Positions 28,684 to 37,656 of a stretch of DNA of 57,180 nucleotides are shown here, in pieces (within the stretch, counting starts at the first letter, position 1; the number at the start of each line of letters is the position of its first letter). The notes under the pieces were generated by a model that saw only the letters and a list, made by a program, of their open reading frames with translations, did not search any database and was not told where the DNA came from. The DNA is from Rhodobiaceae bacterium UBA7804 (GTDB lineage Bacteria; Pseudomonadota; Alphaproteobacteria; Parvibaculales; Parvibaculaceae), in the NCBI GenBank assembly GCA_002480495.1, contig DLCG01000005.1, forward strand, positions 36,057 to 93,236. Direction: 5' to 3'. Both the position numbers and the translations under genes were made by a program.

Positions 28684-28992
28684 ATGTCCGGACGTCTCAT
28701 TGCACTCATCGCCGTCATCATCGGCTTCGGCGCGCTCAGCGCCCAGGCGCTGATGGAGGCGGGCTATATCGGCATCTTCCTGCAGCATTTCGAGACCTAT
28801 GCGGGCATGCAGGTGCTGACCGATCTCGTCATCGTCTGCGTGCTCGCGATCATCTGGATGATCGGCGATGCGAAGACGAGCGGTGTGAACCCCTGGCCCT
28901 TCGTCGTGCTGACGCTTGCCGCCGGCGCCTTCGGGCCGCTCTTCTATCTCGTCGCGCGGGAAGTGAAGTCGCGCGCGAAGCAGACGGCTTGA
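28684..28992 (+). CDS. DUF2834 membrane protein
   Basis: This 102-residue protein has three hydrophobic helices (about residues 5-25, 45-62 and 70-92) and the central VCVLAIIWMIGDAKTSG motif of DUF2834. It ends in a basic tail. CGGGAGG lies before the ATG. Function is unknown. It is followed 14 bases later by the SnoaL-like gene, so the two may be co-transcribed. Confidence 0.75.
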   Translation: MSGRLIALIAVIIGFGALSAQALMEAGYIGIFLQHFETYAGMQVLTDLVIVCVLAIIWMIGDAKTSGVNPWPFVVLTLAAGAFGPLFYLVAREVKSRAKQTA

Positions 28993-29006
28993 GGAGGGCC
29001 CCCGCG

Positions 29007-29381
29007 ATGAAACCCGTCGAAACGGTGAAGGCCTTTCTCGATACGATGATGCGCAAGGACTATGACGAGGGGCTCAAGCTCGTGACGTCCGATGTCGAAT
29101 ACGACAATGTGCCGATCGGCAAGGCCGAGGGACCCGAGGGCATTCGCGCCGTGCTCGAACCCTTCTTCGGTCCGACCATCACGAATGAATACAAGGTGCT
29201 GCGCGAGCTCGCCGATGGCGGGACGGTGATCCTCGAAAGGCTCGACCGGCATCTTCTCGAAAATGGCTGGGTGGAGCTCCCCGTCACCGGCGTCTTCGAG
29301 GTCAGGGACGGCAAGATCGCGCTGTGGCGGGACTATTTCGACGCGGCGACGATCATGAGCAAGTGGCCGGTGGCCGCCTGA
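29007..29381 (+). CDS. Limonene-1,2-epoxide hydrolase-like (SnoaL fold) protein
   Basis: This 124-residue protein has R78 and D80 (ERLDRH) and D112 (RDYFD), the Arg-Asp-Asp set of limonene-epoxide hydrolase with closely similar spacing. That set makes epoxide hydrolysis credible, although the physiological epoxide is unknown. GAGGAGGGC lies upstream of the chosen ATG; a longer start at 28989 would overlap the previous stop. Confidence 0.82.
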   Translation: MKPVETVKAFLDTMMRKDYDEGLKLVTSDVEYDNVPIGKAEGPEGIRAVLEPFFGPTITNEYKVLRELADGGTVILERLDRHLLENGWVELPVTGVFEVRDGKIALWRDYFDAATIMSKWPVAA

Positions 29382-29384
29382 CGG

Positions 29385-30686
29385 CTATCGCCCGATCCGG
29401 CGCTTGCGCGGCTCGTCGACGAAGAACATCGTCACGACGGCGCCCGCAAGCACCGCGATCGACAGGCCGAAAAGCGCGGTGAAGGACGCGCCATGCGCGA
29501 TGAGGCCGCCGAGAATGGGGCCGAGCGCCTGCATGAGCGAAGTGGCCGTGTTCAGGACGGCGATGCGCATGGGCAGGTCGTCGCGGGCGCCGAACTCCAC
29601 GATGATGTTCTGGTTGGAATTCATGAAGCCGCCCTGGCCCGCGCCGAGACCGGCGAAGACGAGGGCGAGGCCCCATAGATCGTTCGTGAAGAGAAGCGCA
29701 AGCGTCGAGACCGCCCAGAGGCCGACCGACGAGATGAAGACGATGCGGTTGCCGATCTTGTCGGCGAGCGTGCCCCAGCCGAGGTTGGCGCAGGTCTGCG
29801 CGAGGAGGAAGGCCGTCGACAGGATGCCGAGATTGGTGCCGGACAAGCCGATGCGCTCGCCCGCGAAGAGAATGTAGAAGGGGACGGCCATGGTGCCGAG
29901 GGCGGCAAGCGCGGCCGCGACATAGAAAAGCGTGAGCGCGGGATCGGCGCGGAGCATGGAAGGGATTTCGCGAAGGCGGCCGCCAAGGCTGCCGCGGGCG
30001 CGGATCGTCGGCGGCTCGGGCTCGCGCACCAGCATGAGCAGCGACAGGCCGATCGAGGTGAGCACGAAGGCGGCGAGGAAGGTCGTCGCATAGCCATTGC
30101 CGAGCGCCTGGCCTTCCACGAAATATTTGCCGCCGAGATAGGAGACGCCTGCCGCGGTGAGGCCGGCGGAGAAATTGCGGAAGCCGGTGAGGCGGCCGCG
30201 CAGGCGCAGCGGAATGACCTTCGCCATCAGCGTGTTGAAGATCACCGCCTGCATGCCGTTGAAAAGGCCGAAGAGGCAGAGAAAGCCGATGGCCGTGATG
30301 AGCGCGAGATTGTCGGGCAGGAAGAAGCCGCCAAGGGCGAGGCCGAGCACGCCCGCGCGCATGCCCCAGCCGATGAGGAGGCCCATGGGGAGGACGCGCT
30401 TCCTGTGTTCGATCAGCGTCGCGCCGAAGATCGAGGAGGCGGAAGCGCCGAACCATTGCGCGGCGAGCGCGAGGCCGACCGCGAATTCGGAACCGGAGAG
30501 AAGATAGATATAGGCCGGGACGAAGGTGGGCGCGTTGACGAGGCGAAAGCCCGTCTGTCCGAGAAGGCCGTGGGCCAGGTTCGCGACATAGTTGCGGCGG
30601 AGATTGCCCTCGACCTCCGCCTCATAGGCTGCCTCGGCGTCTGCCAGGCGGCGCGCGCGTTCTTCCTCGGTAAGCGACTGATCCAT
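29385..30686 (-). CDS. MFS transporter
   Basis: This 433-residue protein has about 12 membrane helices and an N-terminal Arg-rich helix (residues 1-35). A cytoplasmic loop with RLRGRLTGFRNFSAG stands where MFS carries its signature after helix 4, and a central loop holds REPEPPTIRARG. Substrate is unknown. It is convergent with the epoxide-hydrolase-like gene, leaving only 3 bases between the stops. Confidence 0.85.
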   Translation of the reverse strand: MDQSLTEEERARRLADAEAAYEAEVEGNLRRNYVANLAHGLLGQTGFRLVNAPTFVPAYIYLLSGSEFAVGLALAAQWFGASASSIFGATLIEHRKRVLPMGLLIGWGMRAGVLGLALGGFFLPDNLALITAIGFLCLFGLFNGMQAVIFNTLMAKVIPLRLRGRLTGFRNFSAGLTAAGVSYLGGKYFVEGQALGNGYATTFLAAFVLTSIGLSLLMLVREPEPPTIRARGSLGGRLREIPSMLRADPALTLFYVAAALAALGTMAVPFYILFAGERIGLSGTNLGILSTAFLLAQTCANLGWGTLADKIGNRIVFISSVGLWAVSTLALLFTNDLWGLALVFAGLGAGQGGFMNSNQNIIVEFGARDDLPMRIAVLNTATSLMQALGPILGGLIAHGASFTALFGLSIAVLAGAVVTMFFVDEPRKRRIGR

Positions 30687-30832
30687 CGAAGCGTTTCCGG
30701 GCGCCGCCTTGAAGTTTCTGACTGTTTGTCAGCGGCACCGGCGCCTTTATAGACCCAAAACGCGGTTCCGGTCAGTTTCCTTGTCGTGAAAATGTCAGGG
30801 GAGGCTGTTCGCCGATGTTCAACGGAGGGGGC

Positions 30833-31684
30833 TTACTGCCGCAGCCATTCCTCGCGCGCGCGGGCGCCGGGGCCCTGCGACAGCGTTGCCGCGAGCCAGC
30901 CGAGAAGGGCGTGGATGCGGGAGCGGCCGTCTGGGCCCTCCTCCGTGAGAGCAAAGGGCGGGTTCACCACGATCATGCCGGAGCCGGTCATGCGGGCGGG
31001 GTCCGCCGCCATCACATGGAGTTCGAGGGCGAGCGTTCTTGGCGGGCCGTCGCTCGCGAGGCGCTCCAGAAAGGCGCCGGAGACGGAGGGGTCCTTCACC
31101 GGATACCAGAGAAGGAAGGTGCCGGTGGCGAAGCGGCGATGGGCCTCCATGAGCGCGCGGAAAAGGGCGTCGAACTCCGCGCGGTCCTCGAAGGGCGGAT
31201 CGATCAGTACGCAGCCGCGCTTCTCCTTCGGCGGGAGCATGGCCTTCAGGGCGGTGTAGCCGTCCATCTCATGGGTCTTCACGCGCGCATCGCGGCGGAA
31301 ATTCGAGCGCAGCGCCTGCGCGTCTTCCGGGTGGAGTTCGCAGAAGGCGAGGCGGTCGACCGGTCTTGCCAGATGCGCCATGAGCGCGGGGGAACCCGGA
31401 TAGCGGGACAGCGGATCGTTACCCAGCGCGCGGATCGCGGCGAGATAAACGCCAAGTGCGGGATGAGGGTTTTCCGCCGCGAGAAGGCGCGCGATGCCCT
31501 GGCGGTATTCGCCGGTCTTCTGCGCTTCCTCTCCTTCGAGTTCCGTCATGCCGGTGCCTGCATGAGTGTCGAGCAGGAAGAAGGGCTTTTCCTTCTTCTT
31601 CAGATGCTCGATCACGAGGGTGAGGATGGCGTGCTTCATCACGTCGGCGAAATTGCCGGCGTGATAGGCGTGACGGTAATTCAT
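30833..31684 (-). CDS. rlmJ: 23S rRNA (adenine-2030-N6) methyltransferase
   Basis: This 283-residue protein starts MNYRHAYHAGNFADVMKHA, the hallmark of RlmJ. It carries the SAM motif LLDTHAGTGM and the catalytic CVLIDPPFE (DPPF). It methylates one adenine of 23S rRNA before ribosome assembly. Its start overlaps the upstream membrane-protein gene by 4 bases, placing it third in a leftward operon. Confidence 0.94.
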   Translation of the reverse strand: MNYRHAYHAGNFADVMKHAILTLVIEHLKKKEKPFFLLDTHAGTGMTELEGEEAQKTGEYRQGIARLLAAENPHPALGVYLAAIRALGNDPLSRYPGSPALMAHLARPVDRLAFCELHPEDAQALRSNFRRDARVKTHEMDGYTALKAMLPPKEKRGCVLIDPPFEDRAEFDALFRALMEAHRRFATGTFLLWYPVKDPSVSGAFLERLASDGPPRTLALELHVMAADPARMTGSGMIVVNPPFALTEEGPDGRSRIHALLGWLAATLSQGPGARAREEWLRQ

Positions 31685-33024
31685 GCGAGGCCGAGCGTGA
31701 GGAAGACGGCGCCGATGCCGCCAAGGGCGAGGCCGAGAAGGGCGAGAGCGGGAACGCCGCCCGCGGCGCGCCCGGCGAAGGAGAGCGTATAGGCGCCCTT
31801 GAGCAGGTTGTTGGAGGCGGCGGCGATGAGAATGGCCGCGGCGCCCATCGCGAGCGGCGATGCGCCATGCGCTTCCTGCGCGATGGAAAGGACCAGCGGG
31901 TCGACATCGGTGATGCCCGCAAGCGCGGCGAGCACGAAGAGGCTTTCCTCGCCGAACTCCGCGCGCGCCCAGCCGACGGCGAGGGAGAGCGTGATGAAGA
32001 GGAGGGCGAAGACGAGCGCGGTCTGGATTTCTAGCGGATTGGAGGGCGGCAGCACCTCGTCGGCGCCCTGCGGCCTCGCGTCGTTGCCGCGCCAGTAGAG
32101 CGCCGCCGCGATGACGAGGCCGCCCACGAGAAGAGCGAGAAGCGAAGGGGCGAGCACCTTCGCAAGATCGAGATTGAAGATCGCCACGACGATGAGGATG
32201 CGCAGGAACATGACGCTGGTCGAGAGCACTAGCGCGGCATCGAGCATCGGCGCGCCGCCCGATGCGCGGGCGCGGCGGGAGAGAACGACGGTGGTCGCGG
32301 TCGAGGAATAGAGGCCGCCGAGTGCCGCCGAATAGAGAAGGCCGTGGCGCGGCGCAAGGAAGCGCTGCACGAGATAGCTCGCATAGGAGAGCGTGCTCAC
32401 GACGACGACGGCGAGCCAGACCTGATAGGGCGTTATGGGGGTAATATCCGTCACCGGCTCGTCCGGCACGAGGGGGAGCACGATGCCGATGATGATGAGG
32501 AATTTCGCCAGCGTCGCGAGCTCCGTTCCGCCGACGGTTTCTGCGAAAGCATGAAGCCGCTCGCGCGCGCCGGTGAGAAGGACGGCGGCGACGGCGATGG
32601 CGACGGGTACCCAGAGAGGCTGCGTCAATGTCACCGGCCCGAGAAGATAGGCGATGAGATTGCCGACAAGCGCCATGATGCCGCCATCGAGGCGGACGCC
32701 CGGCTCATGTTCGATACGCGGCTCGGCGAGCTGAATCTGCAGGCGGTAGCGGTACCAGATGGCGAGCCATGCACCGAGAACGAAAAGGCCGCCGAGAAAG
32801 AGCAGCGCCGGATCCGGCATGAGCGCATAGAGAAGAGCGCCGCCGAGGGCGAGAAGCGGGAAGGTGCGCACGCCGCCCGGCGCCTTCAGGCGGCGGGACC
32901 CGAAATATTCCTCGAAGGCGAGGCCGAGAAAGAAGCTGAGGCCCAACAGCACGAGCAGCCGCTCGGGAGAGAGAAGCGCATCCGGCAGGGTGACAAGAAG
33001 CGGCGGGACTGTCTGTTCTTCCAT
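31681..33024 (-). CDS. MgtC/SapB and DUF4010 family membrane protein
   Basis: This protein of about 447 residues has some 12 hydrophobic segments. The N-terminal third fits MgtC/SapB (GLSFFLGLAFEEYFG, and RTFPLLALGGALLYAL). The rest is DUF4010 (GLYSSTATTVVLSRRAR, and GITDVDPLVLSIAQEA). Function is unknown; MgtC-like proteins are linked to magnesium and phosphate stress. ATG 33024 is chosen over a GTG at 33045. It lies between the PPK2 and RlmJ genes in one operon. Confidence 0.82.
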   Translation of the reverse strand: MEEQTVPPLLVTLPDALLSPERLLVLLGLSFFLGLAFEEYFGSRRLKAPGGVRTFPLLALGGALLYALMPDPALLFLGGLFVLGAWLAIWYRYRLQIQLAEPRIEHEPGVRLDGGIMALVGNLIAYLLGPVTLTQPLWVPVAIAVAAVLLTGARERLHAFAETVGGTELATLAKFLIIIGIVLPLVPDEPVTDITPITPYQVWLAVVVVSTLSYASYLVQRFLAPRHGLLYSAALGGLYSSTATTVVLSRRARASGGAPMLDAALVLSTSVMFLRILIVVAIFNLDLAKVLAPSLLALLVGGLVIAAALYWRGNDARPQGADEVLPPSNPLEIQTALVFALLFITLSLAVGWARAEFGEESLFVLAALAGITDVDPLVLSIAQEAHGASPLAMGAAAILIAAASNNLLKGAYTLSFAGRAAGGVPALALLGLALGGIGAVFLTLGLA

Positions 33025-33041
33025 TACGGCGGTCCGGGATA

Positions 33042-33857
33042 TCACTTCGCGAGTATGCCCGTTTCGAGAAGCGCGGGCTCGAAACGCATGAGGATGCGTG
33101 GATCGGGATGAATACCGTCATCCGGCTTGCCACGATAGTCGATGCGGCAGAGCAGGTCGCGGATGATGTTGAGCCGGGCGTGACGCTTGCTGTTCGCGCG
33201 GACGACAAACCAGGGCGCGACCTGCGTATGCGTGCGGGCGAGCATGGCGTCGCGGGCGAGGCTGTAATCCTTCCAGTGCTTCTGGGCGGCATTGTCGATG
33301 GGCGAAATCTTCCACTGTTTCAGCGGGTCCTTGCGGCGGTCGTCGAGCCGCTTCTTCTGCTCCGGTTTCGAGATGTCGAGATAATATTTCATCAGCACGA
33401 TGCCGGAGCCGACCAGCATGTCCTCGAACTGGGGCACGGAAACCATGAAGCGTTCATATTGCTCGTCCGTGCAGAAACCCATGACGCGTTCGACGCCCGC
33501 GCGGTTGTACCAGGAGCGGTTGAAGATCACGAGCTCCTGCGCGGCGGGAAGATGCGGCGCGTAGCGCTGGAAATACCATTCCGTTTCCTGCCTGTCCGAA
33601 GGCTTGCCGAGGGCGACCACGCGCGTCTCGCGCGGGGAGAGGTGCTGGACGATACGCTTCACGACGCCGTCCTTGCCCGCGGCATCGCGCCCTTCGAGGA
33701 GGACGAGAAGTTTCCTGTTTTCCGCGATGATGTCGCGCTGGAGCTTCACCAGCTCGACCTGAAGCCGGTAGAGCTCGTCCTTGTATTCCTTGTGCGAAAG
33801 GTCCTCCGGGAGATCCGGCGGCGCTGACTTTCCGGTGGATTTCTTCGCTGAAGGCAT
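33042..33857 (-). CDS. ppk2: Polyphosphate kinase 2 (PPK2 family)
   Basis: This 271-residue P-loop kinase has Walker A GRDAAGKDG, Walker B IFNRSWYNRAG and the lid segment LDDRRKDPLKQWKIS. PPK2 enzymes move phosphate between polyphosphate and nucleotides, commonly polyP to GDP or ADP. The chosen ATG has AGGAGG 11 bases upstream; an in-frame TTG at 33893 is less likely. It is the first gene of the operon with the MgtC/DUF4010 protein and rlmJ. Confidence 0.92.
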   Translation of the reverse strand: MPSAKKSTGKSAPPDLPEDLSHKEYKDELYRLQVELVKLQRDIIAENRKLLVLLEGRDAAGKDGVVKRIVQHLSPRETRVVALGKPSDRQETEWYFQRYAPHLPAAQELVIFNRSWYNRAGVERVMGFCTDEQYERFMVSVPQFEDMLVGSGIVLMKYYLDISKPEQKKRLDDRRKDPLKQWKISPIDNAAQKHWKDYSLARDAMLARTHTQVAPWFVVRANSKRHARLNIIRDLLCRIDYRGKPDDGIHPDPRILMRFEPALLETGILAK

Positions 33858-33979
33858 CGGCTTCGCCGCCTCCTGACTGAGGGAAACCCGCAAAGCCTAG
33901 ACCTGCACGGCAGGGGCGGAAAGGGGCTTGCCGCCGCATTCCGGGTCCCGATGAGGGCCGGGCGTGAAACCGGACAGGC

Positions 33980-34008
33980 TTGACCGGGGCGGCCCGCTCT
34001 GCCATGAG
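33980..34008 (+). promoter_or_regulatory. Candidate promoter of the ZnuD-like receptor
   Basis: TTGACC (33980-33985) is followed after 17 bases by CATGAG (34003-34008). The -10 is weak. The Zur-type box starts 5 bases downstream and would cover the transcription start. Confidence 0.4.
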
Positions 34009-34012
34009 AGGG

Positions 34013-34029
34013 ATGTTATAACGTAACAT
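34013..34029 (+). promoter_or_regulatory. Zur-type operator
   Basis: ATGTTA (34013-34018) and TAACAT (34024-34029) are inverted arms around five bases. This agrees with the ATGTTATAACATAACAT-type core of proteobacterial Zur boxes, and the gene behind it is a ZnuD-like receptor. Repression in high zinc is inferred. Confidence 0.75.
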
Positions 34030-34049
34030 TCATGCTCAGGGGGCAATTC

Positions 34050-36143
34050 ATGCGAAACCGGGTTCATCTTCGCGCCGCACTGCTTTCGGCCGTGTCGGCG
34101 CTAGCGCTTGCCGCCGCACCCGTCATGGCGCAGGAAGGTGTGGACGAGACTGACGAGACAACCGCGGCCGTGCCGCTCAAGCCGCTCATCGTGACCGCGT
34201 CGCCCATCGCTTCTCCCATCGACGAACTGGCGGCGCCGGTCGATATCGTGACTCGGGACGAGATTCTTTCTTCGTCGGCGACGACGCTGGGCGGTCTGCT
34301 CGGCGATCTGCCGGGCGTTTCGCAGAGTTCCTTCGCGGCGGGCGCAAGCCGCCCCATCATCCGCGGTCTCGACAATACGCGCGTGCGCATGCAGGAAAAC
34401 GGCATCGGCGCGGCGGATGTATCCGCGGTCAGCGAAGATCACGGCGTGCCGATCGATCCGCTTTCGGCGGAGCGTGTGGAAGTGGTGCGGGGACCGGCGA
34501 CGCTTCGCTATGGCAGCGAGGCCATCGGTGGCGTCGTCAACGTCATCAACAACCGGATCCCGAAGGCCATTCCGGCCGGGGGCTTCAGCGCCGAAGCGGG
34601 CGCGAGCTATGACAGCGTGAGCGATGGCGTGCAGGCGCATGGCCAGGCGGATGCGGCGGCCGGCAATGTCGTCTTTCATATCGACAGCTTCGCGCGGAAT
34701 ACCGACAACTACCGCGTACCCGGAACGCCGGACCGCCAGAGCGAGACCTGGACGGAGACGTCCGGTATCGCGGGCGGCGCCTCGATCATTCTCGGCAATG
34801 GCGAATATGACGGCTATGCGGGCGGTTCGATCAGCTATTACGACAGCAAATACGGCATTCCCGATCCCGGCAATCCGCTTAACCCGGTTCATATCGACAT
34901 GCACCAGACGAAGGTGCAGCTTGGCAGCGAACTCGATTTCACCAGCGGCTTCATCTCCGGGCTGAAGCTCGCAGGCGGCTACAGCGATTACAGTCATGGC
35001 GAGGTCGATGCGGCGGGCATCGTGGGCTCGCGTTTCGACAACGAGGAGTGGGAAGGCCGCGCGGAGTTCCTGCATCGCGCGATAGGCCCCTTTACCGGCG
35101 CTTTCGGCGTGCAGGCGCATCGGCGCGAGATCGTGGCGTCCGGCGAGGGGGGCGAGCTACTCGCCCCGAGCGAGACCGAATCCGCCGCGGCTTTTCTCTT
35201 TGAGGAAATGCCGCTTGCGGGCGAGGTTCTGAAGTTGCAGATGGCGGGACGCATCGAACATGTCGACGTTTCCGGCCGCGCGCTGGATGCGAGCGTTCCG
35301 CTCGCGCCAACGGATTACGCGGTATCGCGCAGCTTCACGCCGGCAAGCGTTTCGGCCGGGCTCGTCTTCACGCCCGCGCCGGACTGGGTTTTCGGTTTCA
35401 CGGCGCAGCATGTGGAGCGCGCGCCCGATGCGCTCGAACTCTTCTCAAAGGGACCGCATGAGGCGACGGAGACATTCGAGATCGGCGATCCGACGCTCGA
35501 CAAGGAGAAGGCGTTGAGCTTCGAACTCAATGCGCGGCGCACGGGCGACGATTATTCCTTCGAAGCGGCGATCTTCCACACCTCGTTCAGCGACTTCATC
35601 TACAAGCGGCTGACGGGTGAAATCTGCGACGACACATACGATACCTGCACGCCGCATGGCGCGGGCACGGAACTCGACCAGGTGCTGTTCACGCAGGAGG
35701 ACGCGACGTTTCGCGGATTCGAGACGAAGGGCAGCGTGACGCTGATGCGCTGGGGCAATGCGCGGGCGGGCCTGACCGGCCAGTTCGACATGGTGCGGGC
35801 GGAACTCGACGCGGGCGGTAACGTGCCGCGCATTCCGCCGATGCGCGCGGGCGCTGGCGTCTTCTATGCGGGAGAAGAGGTCTCGGCCCGGTTCGGGTTC
35901 CTGCACGCTTTCGAGCAGGACCGGATCAGCGCGAACGAGACCGAGACGGGAAGCTATACCGATCTCAAGGGCGAGATCCGCTATCTGCTGCCTGCAAGCA
36001 TGGCGGGTGGGCAGAAGGTGGAACTCGCGCTTGTCGGCGAGAACCTGCTCGATGCGGATATCCGCAACCATTCCTCCTTCAAGAAGGCGAATGTGCTGGA
36101 GCCGGGGCGGAATGTGCGCTTCGTCGTGACGGCGCGCTTCTGA
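34050..36143 (+). CDS. TonB-dependent receptor, ZnuD-like (zinc uptake)
   Basis: The protein has about 697 residues with a signal peptide (VSALALAAAPVMA), a TonB-box-like LIVTASPI, a plug domain (IIRGLDNTRVRMQENGIGA, then AERVEVVRGPATLRYGSEA and GGVVNVINNRIP) and a 22-strand-type barrel ending in VRFVVTARF. The plug closely follows ZnuD-type zinc receptors. The ATG at 34050 has CAGGGGG 7 bases upstream; an ATG at 34032 has no ribosome-binding site and abuts the Zur-type box. Zinc as substrate is inferred from similarity and that box. Confidence 0.85.
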   Translation: MRNRVHLRAALLSAVSALALAAAPVMAQEGVDETDETTAAVPLKPLIVTASPIASPIDELAAPVDIVTRDEILSSSATTLGGLLGDLPGVSQSSFAAGASRPIIRGLDNTRVRMQENGIGAADVSAVSEDHGVPIDPLSAERVEVVRGPATLRYGSEAIGGVVNVINNRIPKAIPAGGFSAEAGASYDSVSDGVQAHGQADAAAGNVVFHIDSFARNTDNYRVPGTPDRQSETWTETSGIAGGASIILGNGEYDGYAGGSISYYDSKYGIPDPGNPLNPVHIDMHQTKVQLGSELDFTSGFISGLKLAGGYSDYSHGEVDAAGIVGSRFDNEEWEGRAEFLHRAIGPFTGAFGVQAHRREIVASGEGGELLAPSETESAAAFLFEEMPLAGEVLKLQMAGRIEHVDVSGRALDASVPLAPTDYAVSRSFTPASVSAGLVFTPAPDWVFGFTAQHVERAPDALELFSKGPHEATETFEIGDPTLDKEKALSFELNARRTGDDYSFEAAIFHTSFSDFIYKRLTGEICDDTYDTCTPHGAGTELDQVLFTQEDATFRGFETKGSVTLMRWGNARAGLTGQFDMVRAELDAGGNVPRIPPMRAGAGVFYAGEEVSARFGFLHAFEQDRISANETETGSYTDLKGEIRYLLPASMAGGQKVELALVGENLLDADIRNHSSFKKANVLEPGRNVRFVVTARF

Positions 36144-36147
36144 CCCG

Positions 36148-36891
36148 TCAAAGACCGGTGAAGGGCTGGAGAAGCCTTGCGATCCAGCCCTTGAAGCGCG
36201 TGGGCCCCTCGGTGAGGGCGAGGCAGATGCACTCCTCGCCTTCGCCGGTCCGCAGCGCATGGACGACGCTGCCGTCGCACTCCTCGAGATCGCCTGCCCG
36301 GAAAACGCCGTGGGGGTCTTCGAGGCTTCCCTTCAACACGAGCACGAGTTCGGTGCCACTATGGCCGTGCATCGGAATGTCGATGCCGGCCCTGGCGCGC
36401 AGCATCCACAGGCGCTGGTCGTTCGGACCGCCGCGCCAGAGGTTGACCTTCTTCATGCCGGGGCCGATGGGCGTCCATCGCAATTCGTCGACACTCCGGC
36501 CGAGCCAGGCGCGGAGAGGCGGCGGCAGAGGATCGCCGCCGGATGCGGCTTCGCGCGCACCGGATATCGCGGATGCCGATGCTTTCTTTTCGGTGGGGGC
36601 CAAGCCGGATGCTTCCGGGGCGTCGAGCATGGCGAGCGTCCGCGCGAGCGCATCGGGCGACATCGCATCGGGCAGGATCGTCTCGACCATGGCGCCGCCA
36701 GCGGCTTCGGCCGTGGCGAGGCGCTCACCGGCATCATCCAGATAGCTCAGGTGAGAGGCGACGAGAATCGACTGGCCCTCGCTCAGCGAACCAGCGGCGT
36801 AGGCCATCAGCCATTCATCGCCAATGGGATGCGACACTTTCATCCGCTCCGTCATATGCTCCGTGCCATTGCGCTTCCGGGGCGCGCTCAT
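36148..36891 (-). CDS. chrR: ChrR-family anti-sigma factor with cupin domain
   Basis: This 247-residue protein combines an N-terminal anti-sigma domain (about residues 20-75) with a C-terminal ChrR cupin. Cupin zinc ligands are present in HGHSGTE and SVVHAL. The anti-sigma domain keeps H21 and H47 but has L51 and A54 where family members carry the two zinc-binding cysteines (HLxxCxxC). Zinc binding there is therefore probably lost or altered. ChrR proteins hold an ECF sigma factor inactive until singlet oxygen or a related stress. Its start overlaps the sigma gene stop (ATGA). Confidence 0.87.
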   Translation of the reverse strand: MSAPRKRNGTEHMTERMKVSHPIGDEWLMAYAAGSLSEGQSILVASHLSYLDDAGERLATAEAAGGAMVETILPDAMSPDALARTLAMLDAPEASGLAPTEKKASASAISGAREAASGGDPLPPPLRAWLGRSVDELRWTPIGPGMKKVNLWRGGPNDQRLWMLRARAGIDIPMHGHSGTELVLVLKGSLEDPHGVFRAGDLEECDGSVVHALRTGEGEECICLALTEGPTRFKGWIARLLQPFTGL

Positions 36892-37460
36892 TTCAAATCC
36901 TCCAGCGCCGTCCTCAAACGGGCGAAAGCAAGCCTCAACCGCGATTTCACCGTGCCGAGCGGAATGCCGAGCCTTTCCGATATGGCGGAGTGCGGGAGCC
37001 CTTCCAGAAAGGAGAGCTCGACGACCTCCGCCTGATCGGGCGGCAGGTCCCGCAAGGCTTCGCGTACGCGTTCGCCGATCTGGGCACCCGCCATTTCCTC
37101 ATCGGCGGGACGTGCTTCCTCCGGCTGCAGCATCGGGTCCGACGGATCGAAGTCGGGCCGGCGCTCGCGGCGCACCGTATCGATGAAACGGTTGCGCGCG
37201 ATGGTGAATATCCATGTACCGGCGGATGCCTTGCCGGGATCGAAGAGGGCGGCCTTTCGCCAGACGGTGAGCATCACCTCCTGGGCGAGATCCTCGGCCA
37301 ATCGCTCCTCGACCCGCATGCGCCTCAAATAGGACTTGAGGCGCGGCGCATAATATCCGAACAGACGGGCGAAGGCCGTGCGATCGGCATTGCGGGCGAT
37401 GGCGACGATGAGGGCCGCCATTTCCTCCGGTGTATCCGCCGACGACTCGTCCCGATCCAT
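36888..37460 (-). CDS. rpoE: ECF sigma factor, RpoE/ECF11 type
   Basis: This 190-residue sigma factor has a region 2 containing LAEDLAQEVMLTVWRKA and TWIFTIARNRFIDTVRR, then region 4 with VELSFLEGLPHSAISERLG and PLGTVKSRLRLAFARLR. The ChrR-type anti-sigma gene follows immediately. This pairing defines ECF11, which directs the response to singlet oxygen in photosynthetic and other alphaproteobacteria. ATG 37460 follows AGGAAG. A TGATCC-based promoter upstream suggests autoregulation. Confidence 0.9.
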   Translation of the reverse strand: MDRDESSADTPEEMAALIVAIARNADRTAFARLFGYYAPRLKSYLRRMRVEERLAEDLAQEVMLTVWRKAALFDPGKASAGTWIFTIARNRFIDTVRRERRPDFDPSDPMLQPEEARPADEEMAGAQIGERVREALRDLPPDQAEVVELSFLEGLPHSAISERLGIPLGTVKSRLRLAFARLRTALEDLK

Positions 37461-37548
37461 CAGGCCTAGCTTCCTCAAATGCGGCCGCCATGTCTGGCGG
37501 ACGTTCCGGGCCGGTCTGATCTCGAGCGCGCGTTCCATCGGCATGTGG

Positions 37549-37578
37549 CTGGTACGGCCCGCGCGCCGATGCGGATCA
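37549..37578 (-). promoter_or_regulatory. Candidate ECF11 promoter of rpoE-chrR
   Basis: On the minus strand TGATCC (complement of 37573-37578) is separated by 18 bases from TACCAG (complement of 37549-37554). The -35 matches RpoE promoters exactly; the -10 keeps only the leading TA. Confidence 0.5.
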
Positions 37579-37656
37579 CTCGCAATTTGGCCTCTTTGGG
37601 GAGTCTAGGGAAATTCGCGGCCCGGCGAAAGCGAAGCGAGCCCCGGAAGGGCGCGG

